From: Deltaproteobacteria bacterium | GTDB lineage: Bacteria > Desulfobacterota > Desulfobulbia > Desulfobulbales > Desulfurivibrionaceae | Reading direction: 5' to 3' | DNA: 41,850 nucleotides | NCBI GenBank assembly: GCA_021802645.1 | Contig: JAJZRO010000015.1 | Span: 14,846 to 56,695 of the forward strand | Shown: in pieces, positions 8,978 to 17,193 of the stretch | How the letters are laid out: every line of letters begins with the position of its first letter | Position numbering within the stretch: the stretch's first letter is position 1 | Made by a program: the position numbers and the translations under genes | Notes under the pieces: generated by a model | What the model was told of the DNA's origin: nothing | The model's database searches: none | The model's input: only the letters and a program-made list of their open reading frames with translations

Positions 8978-9307
8978 CTATTTGCTCACCGGAGGCGGAG
9001 GCTCTGATGCGGCAATGGCCGCATGGCCCTCCTCCTCGTCGATGACGAGTGCGGCGCCTTGGGTGAGGGCGGTGGCCACCTTGCGGCGGGCGGCGGCAAG
9101 CAGCCGCTGCACGGTGCCGCGGGAAACCCCCATCCGTTCCCCGGCCTCCTCCTGAATCAGACCTTCCATGTCGCAGAGGCGCAACGCCTCCAGTTCGTCG
9201 CGATGCAGCACGATGCGTTCCAGTTCTGAAAGTGGGGTGCCGGTCGGCTTGAAGGCCCTGCCGCAGAAGGGGCCTTGGCAGCGGCGGCGTTTTTTTGGGC
9301 GTGGCAC
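8978..9307 (-). CDS. DUF134-family helix-turn-helix regulator
   Basis: A 109-residue protein starting with the family-typical MPRPKK. It has a short Cys segment (CQGPFCGRAF), then a sigma-70 region-4-like helix-turn-helix (about 43-80: LHRDELEALRLCDMEGL, then QEEAGERMGVSRGTVQRLL), and an acidic tail. The only start that fits the family is a GTG at 9307; an in-frame stop occurs shortly upstream. No strong ribosome binding site is visible. DUF134 proteins are usually encoded beside NifX-like cluster-binding proteins, as here, so local control of the NifX-like gene and perhaps the rhodanese flavoprotein is a reasonable inference. Confidence 0.85.
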   Translation of the reverse strand: MPRPKKRRRCQGPFCGRAFKPTGTPLSELERIVLHRDELEALRLCDMEGLIQEEAGERMGVSRGTVQRLLAAARRKVATALTQGAALVIDEEEGHAAIAASEPPPPVSK

Positions 9308-9514
9308 GGGCGGCTCGCTTGGTGGTAAGGGCTTTTGATTCTCTCTTTTCGTCCATCATACCTCGTATTGGCGCCACCGTAAATCAGGGAAGCGAGAAGT
9401 TTGTCAGCAAAAGAATGGCGTCGTGAAAACGGACAGGGTCCGAAGGCCGCTATCGCCTGTCAGGACCGGGAAAAACCGGGAATATCCGGCCGCGGTTTTT
9501 CGTTGTGTTTTTTG

Positions 9515-9543
9515 TTGACAAAGGGGGGAGGGCCGTATATTGT
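9515..9543 (+). promoter_or_regulatory. dsrABD promoter
   Basis: TTGACA at 9515-9520, a 17-base spacer, then TATTGT at 9538-9543; an overlapping alternative -10 is TATATT at 9536. The predicted start near 9550 leaves about 147 bases of 5' UTR. The rest of the gap from 9308 to 9514 shows no gene I can support. Confidence 0.65.
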
Positions 9544-9550
9544 CCTCGAA

Positions 9551-9568
9551 TCTGAATTCCCATTCAGA
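9551..9568 (+). promoter_or_regulatory. Stem-loop at the 5' end of the dsrA leader
   Basis: TCTGAAT (9551-9557) and ATTCAGA (9562-9568) form a perfect 7-bp stem with a 4-base loop at or within a few bases of the predicted transcript start. A 5'-terminal hairpin like this can protect an mRNA from decay; a regulatory protein site is the alternative. Confidence 0.4.
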
Positions 9569-9696
9569 AAAATTCGGTTTCTTTTCTCACTCTGCAGCAA
9601 CCGGCTGGTGGCTGGAGTACTTCTCGCATCCAGCACGGTTTTCTGCGGCGTGAATGAGGGTATTTTTCAAATAACTTTTCCAAGGAGGATTTGACG

Positions 9697-10971
9697 ATGT
9701 CGAAGCACGATACGCCAATGATGGACGATCTTGAGAAGGGTCCATGGCCGAGCTTTGTCTCCGACCTTAAGCGGCAGGCTGCAAAGAGCCCGCAGTGTTG
9801 GGACATCCTGGGTCAGATGGAGCAGTCCTACAAGGACAAAATCACCCACTGGAAGCACGGCGGTATCGTCGGCGTCTTCGGGTACGGCGGCGGTATCGTT
9901 GGCCGTTACTCCGACCTGCCGGACAAGTTCCCCGGCGTTGCCCACTTCCACACCGTTCGTCTGAACCAGCCGTCCAGCAAGTTCTACACCACCGAGATCC
10001 TCCGCAAGCTGTGTGATCTGTGGGAGAAGCGCGGTTCCGGTATGACCAACTTCCACGGTTCCACCGGCGACCTCGTTCTGCTCGGCACCAAGACCGACGA
10101 ACTGGAGCCCCTGTTCTACGACCTGACCCACGACCTGAACTGGGACTTGGGTGGTTCCGGCTCCAACCTGCGTACCCCGGCGAACTGCATCGGCAAGTCC
10201 CGCTGCGAGTGGGCCTGCTACGACACCGACGCCGTCTGCTACGCCATGACCATGAAGTACCAGGACGAAATTCATCGTCCGGCCTTCCCCTACAAGTTCA
10301 AGTTCAAGTTCTCCGGTTGCCCGAACGACTGCGTTGCGGCCATCGCCCGTTCCGACCTGGCGGTTATCGGTACCTGGCGTGATGCCATCCGCATCAACCA
10401 GGCCGAGGTGAAGAACTACATCAGCGGCGCCAACAAGCCGAATGGCGGTGCGCACTCCAAGGGTAGCAAGTTCGACATCCAGAAGGAGGTCATCAGCCTC
10501 TGCCCCACCGGTTGCATGTGGATGGAAGGCGACACCCTGAAGATCGATGACGCCGAGTGCACCCGCTGCATGCACTGCCTGAACGTCATGCCGAAGGCGC
10601 TGCGCCCCGGTACCGATCAGGGCGCGACCATCATGATGGGCGCCAAGGCCCCGATCCTCGACGGTGCCCAGCTCGCCACCATGATCTACCCCTTCATCAA
10701 GCTGGATGCCGAGAACGAGTTCGAAGGCCTGGTCGAGATCATCGAGAAGGTTTGGGACTGGTGGATGGAGAACGGCAAGAACCGCGAGCGTCTTGGTGAG
10801 ACCATGCAGCGCATCAGCCTGCCGGTCTTCCTCCGCGTTCTCGAGGTCGAGCCGATTCCGCAGCACGTGAAGGAGCCCCGCTCCAACCCCTACGTCTTCT
10901 GGCGTGAGGAGGAGGTTGAGGGTGGCTGGGAGCGCGACGTGAAGGAGTTCCGCAAGCGCAATGCGATGTAA
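9697..10971 (+). CDS. dsrA: Dissimilatory sulfite reductase alpha subunit
   Basis: A 424-residue catalytic-complex subunit of DsrAB, the siroheme enzyme that reduces sulfite in the cytoplasm. Siroheme/[4Fe-4S] ligation motifs are complete: C164 and C170 (CIGKSRC), C208 and C212 (CPNDC). An inserted ferredoxin domain has C269, C288, C291 and C294. The start is the ATG at 9697, 8 bases after AGGAGG; the TTG at 9691 is too close to that site. Codon choice is strongly biased, as in highly expressed genes. dsrB follows after 53 bases with its own strong ribosome binding site. The sequence looks like the reductive bacterial type, not the oxidative type of sulfur oxidisers, judged from the neighbouring dsrD. 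Confidence 0.98.
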   Translation: MSKHDTPMMDDLEKGPWPSFVSDLKRQAAKSPQCWDILGQMEQSYKDKITHWKHGGIVGVFGYGGGIVGRYSDLPDKFPGVAHFHTVRLNQPSSKFYTTEILRKLCDLWEKRGSGMTNFHGSTGDLVLLGTKTDELEPLFYDLTHDLNWDLGGSGSNLRTPANCIGKSRCEWACYDTDAVCYAMTMKYQDEIHRPAFPYKFKFKFSGCPNDCVAAIARSDLAVIGTWRDAIRINQAEVKNYISGANKPNGGAHSKGSKFDIQKEVISLCPTGCMWMEGDTLKIDDAECTRCMHCLNVMPKALRPGTDQGATIMMGAKAPILDGAQLATMIYPFIKLDAENEFEGLVEIIEKVWDWWMENGKNRERLGETMQRISLPVFLRVLEVEPIPQHVKEPRSNPYVFWREEEVEGGWERDVKEFRKRNAM

Positions 10972-11024
10972 TCTGGGAACGTACTAAGTATCTAAGGACT
11001 CATTACCATATAAGGAGGTTAGTC

Positions 11025-12155
11025 ATGGGTTACGATCCACAAAATCCGATGAAGGACAGGATTACCGATATTGGTCCTCCACATTACGAAGGCATGATGC
11101 CCAAGGTTATCAATGAGAACCGCGGCAAGTGGCTCTATCATGAGATTGTTCAGCCTGGCGTGCTGAAGCACGTGAGCGAGACTGGCGCCGAGTGCTACAC
11201 CGTACGCGTGGGTTCTGCCCGTCTGCTCTCCGTCGAGTTCCTCCGCGAGACCTGCGACATTGCCGACAAGTTCTGCGACGGCCATGTCCGCTGGACCACC
11301 CGCAACAACATCGAGTTCATCACGGACTCCGAGGCCAAGATGAAGGCGATGGTGGAGGATCTGAAGGGCCGTGGCAACCGCTTCCCGGTTGGCGGCACCG
11401 GCGCCTCTGTTTCCAACGTGGTACATACCCAGGGCTGGATTCACTGCCATACCCCGGCGACCGACGCCTCCGGCGTGGTCAAGGCCGTTATGGACGCCCT
11501 GTTCGATCATTTCGTCAGCATGGACCTGCCGGCCAAGTGCAAGGTTGCTCTGGCCTGCTGCCTCAACATGTGCGGTGCGGTACACTGTTCCGACATCGCC
11601 ATCCTCGGCATCCATCGTAAGCCGCCGATGGTCGACCACGACGCCATCACCGGCGTCTGCGAGCTGCCGCTGGCTATCGCCGCGTGTCCGCTCGGTGCCG
11701 TAAAGCCCCACACCGCGAAGAACTCCGCTGGTGAGGAAGTCAAGACCGTGAAGGTTAACGCCGAGCGTTGTATGTTCTGCGGTAACTGCTACACCATGTG
11801 CCCGGCGATGCCGCTGGCCGATCCGGAGGGTGACGGTATCGCCATCCTGGTGGGCGGCAAGGTATCCAACAGCCGCAAGGGTACGGCCTTCTCCAAGTTG
11901 GTCATCCCCTTCCTGCCGAACAATCCGCCGCGCTGGCCCGAGGTTGTTGATACCGTCAAGGGTATCCTCGAGACCTGGGCGAAGAACGCCAACAAGTACG
12001 AGCGTATTGGCGAGTGGGCCGAGCGGATTGGCTGGGAGAAGTTCTTCGAGCTGACCAAGATTCCGTTCACCGAGAAGAGCGTCGATGACTACCGTCTGGC
12101 CTATGATACCTGGCGGACGACCACCCAGTTCAAGTTCACCAGCCATACCAAGTAA
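11025..12155 (+). CDS. dsrB: Dissimilatory sulfite reductase beta subunit
   Basis: A 376-residue partner of DsrA. The catalytic siroheme/[4Fe-4S] ligands are in place: C141, then C178, C179 and C183 (ACCLNMC). The spacing matches the D. vulgaris DsrB set. The ferredoxin domain ligands are C221 (ACPLGAV) and C249, C252, C255 (CMFCGNC). TAAGGAGG precedes the ATG by a good distance. Together with DsrA it forms an alpha2beta2 enzyme that delivers sulfur to DsrC, which is not encoded in this window. Codon bias is as strong as in dsrA. Confidence 0.98.
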   Translation: MGYDPQNPMKDRITDIGPPHYEGMMPKVINENRGKWLYHEIVQPGVLKHVSETGAECYTVRVGSARLLSVEFLRETCDIADKFCDGHVRWTTRNNIEFITDSEAKMKAMVEDLKGRGNRFPVGGTGASVSNVVHTQGWIHCHTPATDASGVVKAVMDALFDHFVSMDLPAKCKVALACCLNMCGAVHCSDIAILGIHRKPPMVDHDAITGVCELPLAIAACPLGAVKPHTAKNSAGEEVKTVKVNAERCMFCGNCYTMCPAMPLADPEGDGIAILVGGKVSNSRKGTAFSKLVIPFLPNNPPRWPEVVDTVKGILETWAKNANKYERIGEWAERIGWEKFFELTKIPFTEKSVDDYRLAYDTWRTTTQFKFTSHTK

Positions 12156-12182
12156 CAACAACCTGATTAAAGGAGTTTCGTT

Positions 12183-12422
12183 ATGGCAATGAGCAAGGAA
12201 GAACTGAAGGCAGCGATCCTGGACAAGGCGATGAAATCCCCGAAGCCCCAGCTGTATGTAAAGGATTTCTACGCCTGCGATCCGGACGCCAAGCCGCGCG
12301 ACGTGAAGAACGCCGCCAACGATCTGGTGAAGGAAGGTAAGATGACTTTCTGGTCTTCCGGCAGCACCACGATGTACGCTGCCAAGGGTCGTGCCAAGGA
12401 CGAAGAGAGCCGCGGTACCTGA
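12183..12422 (+). CDS. dsrD: DsrD, winged-helix activator of sulfite reductase
   Basis: A 79-residue protein with a winged-helix fold in known homologues. The sequence has the usual SKEELKAAILDKA start, the KPQLYVKDFY segment and the wing KMTFWSSGSTTMY. DsrD occurs only in sulfite/sulfate-reducing and disproportionating organisms and has been shown to stimulate DsrAB activity. It lies 27 bases after dsrB with AAGGAG upstream and ahead of a strong terminator, so it closes the operon. Its presence is the best sign that this DsrAB works in the reductive direction. Confidence 0.97.
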   Translation: MAMSKEELKAAILDKAMKSPKPQLYVKDFYACDPDAKPRDVKNAANDLVKEGKMTFWSSGSTTMYAAKGRAKDEESRGT

Positions 12423-12453
12423 TTCACGGCGTTATTGCAGTCTGTATGCAAAA

Positions 12454-12486
12454 GGGGCGGAAGGTAAAACCTTCCGCCCCTTTTTT
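12454..12486 (+). terminator. Intrinsic terminator of dsrABD
   Basis: A perfect 11-bp stem, GGGGCGGAAGG (12454-12464) with CCTTCCGCCCC (12470-12480), a TAAAA loop and six T residues. A run of A upstream makes it potentially useful for the convergent minus-strand TPR operon as well. Confidence 0.95.
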
Positions 12487-12532
12487 ATTGCCGAGACAAT
12501 AACCGCTGGGAACCAGCCTGGAGGTGGTCGGA

Positions 12533-13105
12533 TTAGATAGATCCCTTCTCTGCGGCCGCGGCCTTCTGGAGGAGGGTCTCGGCGTGGCGGCTGTGTTTGA
12601 AGCTCTGGTGGATGTTGGCGGCGGTGCGGTAGGCGTCGGCCGCCTTGGACCGCTCGCCCATGTCGAGGTACATCTCGGCCATCTCCTCGAAGACCTGGAC
12701 CGCGCCGCCGGGGTTGTTGAAGTCGCGGTAGACATCGAGCAGGTCGGCATAGATAGCCATGGCCTCGGTGTATTGCTTGAGACCTCGGTGGGTGCGGGCG
12801 AGTTTCCGCTTCATGTAGGTCATGCTCAACTCGTCGCCAGGGGTGGCGGCGATGGCAAAGGCGCGTTGGAAGTGGGTAAGGGCGGCGGCGAAGTCGCCCC
12901 GCTCGCAGCAGATATCGCCGAGCCGGTCCGCGGCATTGGCAATGCCCTTGTCGTTCTTCTCCTCTTCGAATCCGCGCAGGGCATTGTGGAAGGCGTTGGC
13001 CGCCTGGGGCATATCCTTTTCCTTGAAAAAGCGGAGGCCCTCTTCAAGGTCGAGCTGGGCCTGGGTCTTGGGTTCGTTTTTCGTGGTCTCGTTTTCCGTG
13101 TTCAC
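12533..13105 (-). CDS. TPR-repeat protein
   Basis: A 190-residue, probably cytoplasmic protein with no signal peptide, made almost wholly of tetratricopeptide-like helices. Typical positions are visible at LEEGLRFFKEKDMPQAANAFHNAL, GDICCERGDFAAALTHFQRAF, YTEAMAIYADLLDVY and AEMYLDMGERSKAADAYRTAA in order, giving about four repeats from residue 18 to 185. Such repeats bind other proteins. It is the last gene of a three-gene operon; its ATG overlaps the stop of the upstream gene. Its specific partner is unknown. Confidence 0.8.
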   Translation of the reverse strand: MNTENETTKNEPKTQAQLDLEEGLRFFKEKDMPQAANAFHNALRGFEEEKNDKGIANAADRLGDICCERGDFAAALTHFQRAFAIAATPGDELSMTYMKRKLARTHRGLKQYTEAMAIYADLLDVYRDFNNPGGAVQVFEEMAEMYLDMGERSKAADAYRTAANIHQSFKHSRHAETLLQKAAAAEKGSI

Positions 13106-14235
13106 GCGGTTTCTCCTTTACTGCGGATGAGGGCGAGGGCCTGGCGGCAGAGCTCACCAATGGTGGTTGTTACTGGCTGGCCCTTTTCGTAGATGGTGAC
13201 CGGGATATCGAGGTCGGTCAGAGGGACGATCCGCAGTTCCACTTCCGTGGCCCGGATGCGTCCCATGAGCCGGATTGCCAGAGCCTTGGCCACCGGATCC
13301 GGCGAATCGAGAAAGGAAAAGAGCTGGTAGAAGGGGAGGTTGCGGACGAGATCCGGCCGTTTCTCGGCAATGGTCCCCAACGCCCACAGTACCTGATTGC
13401 GGTTGGTGGGGTGACTGAGGTAGCGCAGGAGGTGGCGGGTAAAGGCGCCGAAGATGTCGGGCCGGCCTGCGATAATGGAGCCGATGGTCTCCACCAGCCC
13501 CCAGTGGGTGGCGGCGGAGTCGGAACTCGCCTCAAAGAGGCGGTGCAGCAGATCGCTCACCGGCCCTGGCTGGCGGGTGGAAAAACGGGAGCAGACCTGG
13601 CCAATCAGATACGCCACCTGCCACCGCTTGGCCTCGTCCGGGTCGTAGAGCAACCGCTGCATGAACCAGAGGGTCTTGACGTCGTCGAAGACGAGGTCGA
13701 CGAGGCCGTCGATATTCCCGGTCTCCACCAGCTGGCGTACGGTGGTCTTGCTCGCCTTTTGCCGCACCCGTTTGGGATCGCGGTCCGGCTCCATGGCCGG
13801 CATATCGGTTGCGGCAACGGCAACGGGCGGCGTTGTGTCCGCCTTTTTCGCGGCCACGCGCTGGGCAATCTCGCTGATGTCCTTGTGCAGCCGGACAAAG
13901 TAGATCACCCCCCGCACATAGCGGCCGTCGATGTGTTTCTGCTCCAGCACTTGGTGGGAGAGTTCGTCATAGTTTTCGATGCGGCCGGTGAGGTAATCTT
14001 TTTCCGGCTCCAGTTCCCAGGCCAGATCCCAGTCGTCGTTGCAGGCATAGACCAGGGCCTCGACCATGGCGGCGCCGACGTTATGGCCGGTGGGGTCGCA
14101 GGTATAGACCGCGCCGCATTGGCAGGAGCCGACATTGAACTCGCCGAGCTTGCGCTGCACCGGCGGCTGCGGTTTGCCGATATTCTGCCCGCAGAAAGGG
14201 CACCACGGCGGCATCTTGAGTTCGGCTTTCTTCAT
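13102..14235 (-). CDS. Zinc-ribbon / helical-repeat protein (DVU0298-like)
   Basis: A 377-residue cytoplasmic protein. The N-terminus has two Cys pairs (CPFCGQNI at about 12-19, then CQCGAVYTC at about 39-47), likely a zinc ribbon. A middle region with EPEKDYLTGRIENYDEL and a charged linker (150-175) leads to a C-terminal array of HEAT-like helices (about 180-330: WQVAYLIGQVC, THWGLVETIGSII, QVLWALGTIAEKRPDL, KALAIRLMGRI). It resembles proteins annotated as DVU0298 family in sulfate reducers; I recall that name without having been able to check it. It overlaps both neighbouring TPR genes by 4 bases, so the three are translated together. Position between dsrD and the CbiA/DsrN gene hints at a link with sulfite reduction, but function is unknown. 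Confidence 0.75.
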   Translation of the reverse strand: MKKAELKMPPWCPFCGQNIGKPQPPVQRKLGEFNVGSCQCGAVYTCDPTGHNVGAAMVEALVYACNDDWDLAWELEPEKDYLTGRIENYDELSHQVLEQKHIDGRYVRGVIYFVRLHKDISEIAQRVAAKKADTTPPVAVAATDMPAMEPDRDPKRVRQKASKTTVRQLVETGNIDGLVDLVFDDVKTLWFMQRLLYDPDEAKRWQVAYLIGQVCSRFSTRQPGPVSDLLHRLFEASSDSAATHWGLVETIGSIIAGRPDIFGAFTRHLLRYLSHPTNRNQVLWALGTIAEKRPDLVRNLPFYQLFSFLDSPDPVAKALAIRLMGRIRATEVELRIVPLTDLDIPVTIYEKGQPVTTTIGELCRQALALIRSKGETA

Positions 14236-14867
14236 GCCAGCTCTTGCCGGATGGCGGTAAGGAAGCGCGGATCCACCGGATACCCCAGGGCCTGGGCCTT
14301 TTCCGCCGCCGCCAGCGCCTTTTCGGGCTGTTTCTGGTAGAAGAGGGCCACGGCCAGATTGTTATGGGCCATGGCGAAATCGGGGTTGAGTTTGATCCCC
14401 TCCCTGGCTGCCTTTTCCGCCAGGTCGAACTCGCCGGCCATGATGTGGGCGGTGGCCATGTTGACCCAGGCGGTGATCATCTTGGGATCGTGCTGGACCG
14501 CCTCCTGATAGGCGGCAATGGCCTTCTCGGCCTCGCCCTTCTGCTGCCAGATCAAACCGAGGTTGGCGTGGGCCTGGGCCAGGGTGGGCAGCACCGCGAT
14601 GGCCTTCTGATTGACCGCCAGGGCCTTGTCGAGTTCGCCCTGCTCGAAATAGAAGGCGCCCAGATTGATATAGGCCTCAATGGAATGGTCGTCGAGTTCC
14701 AGGCATTTGTGGAGTTCGCGCAGGGCATCCGCGGTACGACCGGCCTTGCGGTAGACCAGGGCCAGGTGGTGATGGGCGATGACGTTATTGGGTAACTCCG
14801 CGCACTTCGCTTCCAGTTCCGCGATGACGGCAGAGAGATCTTCCTGTTTCTTGTTCTGTTCGGTCAT
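14232..14867 (-). CDS. TPR-repeat protein
   Basis: A 211-residue protein with about five canonical 34-residue tetratricopeptide repeats between residues 27 and 195. Examples are AHHHLALVYRKAGRTADALR, AYINLGAFYFEQGELDKALA, AHANLGLIWQQKGEAEKAIA, AWVNMATAHIMAGEFDLAEK and AHNNLAVALFYQKQPEKALA. There is no signal peptide or membrane segment. It is the first gene of the minus-strand operon and its stop overlaps the next ATG. A TTGCCA/TATGTA promoter lies about 85 bases upstream. It is a scaffold-type protein with an unknown partner. Confidence 0.85.
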   Translation of the reverse strand: MTEQNKKQEDLSAVIAELEAKCAELPNNVIAHHHLALVYRKAGRTADALRELHKCLELDDHSIEAYINLGAFYFEQGELDKALAVNQKAIAVLPTLAQAHANLGLIWQQKGEAEKAIAAYQEAVQHDPKMITAWVNMATAHIMAGEFDLAEKAAREGIKLNPDFAMAHNNLAVALFYQKQPEKALAAAEKAQALGYPVDPRFLTAIRQELA

Positions 14868-14953
14868 GGTGGGTTTTCCTCAACTCAGATGATGATGCAG
14901 CCGGCAGGCAAAGGCCAGGGGGACCGCATGCGATTTCACAAACGCCAGCCCTA

Positions 14954-14982
14954 TACATAAGCACCGGTGGCGTGGTTGGCAA
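14954..14982 (-). promoter_or_regulatory. Candidate promoter of the TPR operon
   Basis: On the minus strand, TTGCCA (14982-14977), a 17-base spacer, then TATGTA (14959-14954). Predicted start is about 80 bases before the ATG at 14867. Confidence 0.5.
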
Positions 14983-15045
14983 GCGTGGCCCGCAATCCTA
15001 CCACACGGGAGTCCTGGCGTCAAAGTCTTTGAAATAGTGTGCAAA

Positions 15046-15086
15046 ATAAAATTTCACCTTTTGCTAAAAAAGCATGGAAATTTTAT
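15046..15086. promoter_or_regulatory. Nested inverted repeat upstream of the CbiA/DsrN gene
   Basis: ATAAAATTTC (15046-15055) is perfectly complementary to GAAATTTTAT (15077-15086). Inside it, TGCT (15062-15065) pairs with AGCA (15071-15074). The element lies about 70 bases before the start codon at 15154. It could be an mRNA hairpin or an AT-rich operator in a GC-rich region. A short CTCC/GGAG inverted repeat follows at about 15104-15115. Confidence 0.4.
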
Positions 15087-15153
15087 GGGCGGTCGTGTAC
15101 CTCCCTAGCAGGAGCACGGCCACACAGGCCAGAACCACGGAAATCCGGAGAAA

Positions 15154-16548
15154 ATGGCGGTGACACAGGAAAAAAGAGCCAGAGGACTGGTAGTGGCCGG
15201 CATGGGCGGCGGCACCGGTAAGAGCGTGGTGGCGGTGGGACTGGCCGCCGCCCTGGCGCGCCAAGGGTTGCGGGTCGCCCCCTTCAAGAAGGGACCGGAT
15301 TACATCGATGCCGGCTGGCTCTCCCTGGCGGCTGGCCGCCCCTGCTACAACCTCGATCCCTATCTGATGTCGGCCGAAGCAATGCTTGCCTCCTTCGGCC
15401 AGCACGCGCCGGGCGCCGATGTGGTCCTGGTGGAGGGCAACCGGGGGCTCTACGACGGCGTGGATGTGGAGGGGCGCTTCAGCACCGCCGAGCTGGCCAA
15501 ACTGCTGCGGCTGCCGGTGCTGCTGGTGGTGGACTGCACCAAGACCACCCGGACGGTGGCGGCCCTGGTGCTGGGCTGCCGGGAGATGGATCGCGAGGTG
15601 CATATCGCCGGGGTGGTGCTGAACCGCATCGGCAGCAGCCGCCATGAGGCGCTAGTGCGCGAGGCGGTGGAGCGTTATACCGGCATCCCGGTGGTGGGGG
15701 CCATCCCCCGTTCGCGGCACGATGTCTTTCCCCAGCGTCATCTCGGCGTCACCCCGACTCCGGAGCACGGCGCCGCCGATGCGGCCATCGGTGCCCTGGC
15801 GGAGCGGACCGCCCAATATCTCGATCTGGCGAAGATTGGCGACCTGTTGGGCGAGGTGGAGCCGGTGGCCATGCCTGCCGCCGCCCCGATCCCGGCCGGC
15901 ACCAAGGTCCGCATCGGCTATCTCAAGGACGCCGCCTTTCAGTTTTACTATACCGAGAACCTGGAGGCGCTGGCCGCGGCCGGCGCCGAACTGGTGGCGA
16001 TCAATGCCCTTACGGCCGAGACCCTGCCCGCCATCGACGGTCTCTATATCGGCGGCGGCTTCCCCGAGACCTCGGCCCGTGAACTGGCTGCCAACGCCGG
16101 CTTCCGTGCCTCAATCAAGGAGGCGGCTGCAAAAGGGCTGCCGATCTATGCCGAATGCGGCGGCCTCATTTACCTGGGCGAGCGGTTGACCCTCGACGGT
16201 GTCGATTACCCGCTGGTCGGCCTCTTTCCGATCCATTTTTCCCTGCAGCGCAAACCCCAGGCCCACGGCTACACGGTGCTGATGGCCGAGGCGGCCAATC
16301 CCTTCTATGCCCAGGGCGAGACCATCAAGGGCCACGAGTTCCGCTACAGTCGGGTGGAGCATTACGGCGGCGATCCGGCCAGGCTCGCCTTCCGCATGGA
16401 GCGGGGGGTGGGATTCATGGCCGGCCGCGACGGCCTGGTCATGCAGAATGTCCTGGCTCTCTACACCCACATCCACGCCCTCGGCACCCCGCAATGGGCG
16501 CCGGCCCTGGTCAAGGCGGCGCAAACCTTCCGCTTGGCGCGCGGCTGA
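15154..16548 (+). CDS. cbiA: Cobyrinic acid a,c-diamide synthase family protein (CbiA / DsrN-like)
   Basis: A 464-residue ATP- and glutamine-dependent amidotransferase. The N-terminal P-loop is GMGGGTGKS (about 16-24). The C-terminal glutamine amidotransferase domain has the nucleophile C335 in IYAECGGL and the histidine pair in YTHIH (about 439-441). In cobalamin synthesis the enzyme amidates carboxylates a and c. In dsr loci the homologue DsrN is thought to amidate siroheme for DsrAB. Its position downstream of dsrABD, with no other cob/cbi gene in sight, favours DsrN, but sequence inspection alone cannot separate the two. The ATG has GGAG only 5 bases upstream. Confidence 0.88.
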   Translation: MAVTQEKRARGLVVAGMGGGTGKSVVAVGLAAALARQGLRVAPFKKGPDYIDAGWLSLAAGRPCYNLDPYLMSAEAMLASFGQHAPGADVVLVEGNRGLYDGVDVEGRFSTAELAKLLRLPVLLVVDCTKTTRTVAALVLGCREMDREVHIAGVVLNRIGSSRHEALVREAVERYTGIPVVGAIPRSRHDVFPQRHLGVTPTPEHGAADAAIGALAERTAQYLDLAKIGDLLGEVEPVAMPAAAPIPAGTKVRIGYLKDAAFQFYYTENLEALAAAGAELVAINALTAETLPAIDGLYIGGGFPETSARELAANAGFRASIKEAAAKGLPIYAECGGLIYLGERLTLDGVDYPLVGLFPIHFSLQRKPQAHGYTVLMAEAANPFYAQGETIKGHEFRYSRVEHYGGDPARLAFRMERGVGFMAGRDGLVMQNVLALYTHIHALGTPQWAPALVKAAQTFRLARG

Positions 16549-16667
16549 TCGGTCTGGGCGCCGGGGCGTCATCTGCTTGACAAATCTTTTCCCCCTTGCC
16601 AAGCTGGTTCATCTGGTCGGCAACTCTGTCGGCCACCAACCAAAAAAACAAACGCGAGGAGGGGCTG

Positions 16668-17153
16668 ATGCAACGGGTAGGCGTCTGGTGTAGTCTGGGA
16701 GTGGTCGGTGTGCTGTGTCTTGCTGGAACGGCGAAGGCGGATGATTCCATCAAGGAGGGCCGGTGGGAGTTCACCACCGAGGTGCAGATGGAGGGCATGC
16801 CCCAGATGCCTGAGCTGCCGCCGGGAGTGAAGTTGCCGCCGGGCATGTCCATGTCCGCCAAGGGCAACACCATGCGGACGACCATGAACAAGTGTGTCAC
16901 CAAACAGGACATGGTGCCGTCCGACGAGGGTAAGAAAAACTGCAAGGTGACCAAGATGGACCGCCGCGGCAACACGGTTACCTGGAGAGTGGAGTGCCAA
17001 GAGGGCGGGACCCGGACAACCGGCGACGGTACCGCGACCTACACGGGCAACACGATGCAGAGCCGGATGACCATGACCACCCAGAGCGGCGGACACTCCA
17101 CCAGGCAGGAGATGAAAACCACCGGCAGGTATCTGGGCGCCTGCGTGAAATAG
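16668..17153 (+). CDS. Periplasmic DUF3617-family protein
   Basis: A 161-residue secreted protein of unknown function. A signal peptide covers residues 1-24 (cleavage after AKA likely). The mature part starts with the family pattern IKEGRWEFT, contains a Met/Pro-rich stretch (about 42-62, four MP or PPG units), and conserved Cys positions in NKCVTKQD, KKNCKVTK and WRVECQEGG, then the terminal YLGACVK. These Cys probably form two disulfides. The start at 16668 is chosen because GAGGAGGGG lies just upstream and the signal peptide then begins properly. TTGACA at 16577 may be part of its promoter, though no clear -10 follows. Confidence 0.8.
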   Translation: MQRVGVWCSLGVVGVLCLAGTAKADDSIKEGRWEFTTEVQMEGMPQMPELPPGVKLPPGMSMSAKGNTMRTTMNKCVTKQDMVPSDEGKKNCKVTKMDRRGNTVTWRVECQEGGTRTTGDGTATYTGNTMQSRMTMTTQSGGHSTRQEMKTTGRYLGACVK

Positions 17154-17193
17154 CGCGGCACGCGGCCCAAGGCGAGGGGGGGGTGGCGCTCTC

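Noticed and set aside
14868-15153. An adenosylcobalamin riboswitch before the CbiA-type gene
   Set aside because: No B12-box-like sequence and no matching multi-stem layout could be found; only simple inverted repeats are present.
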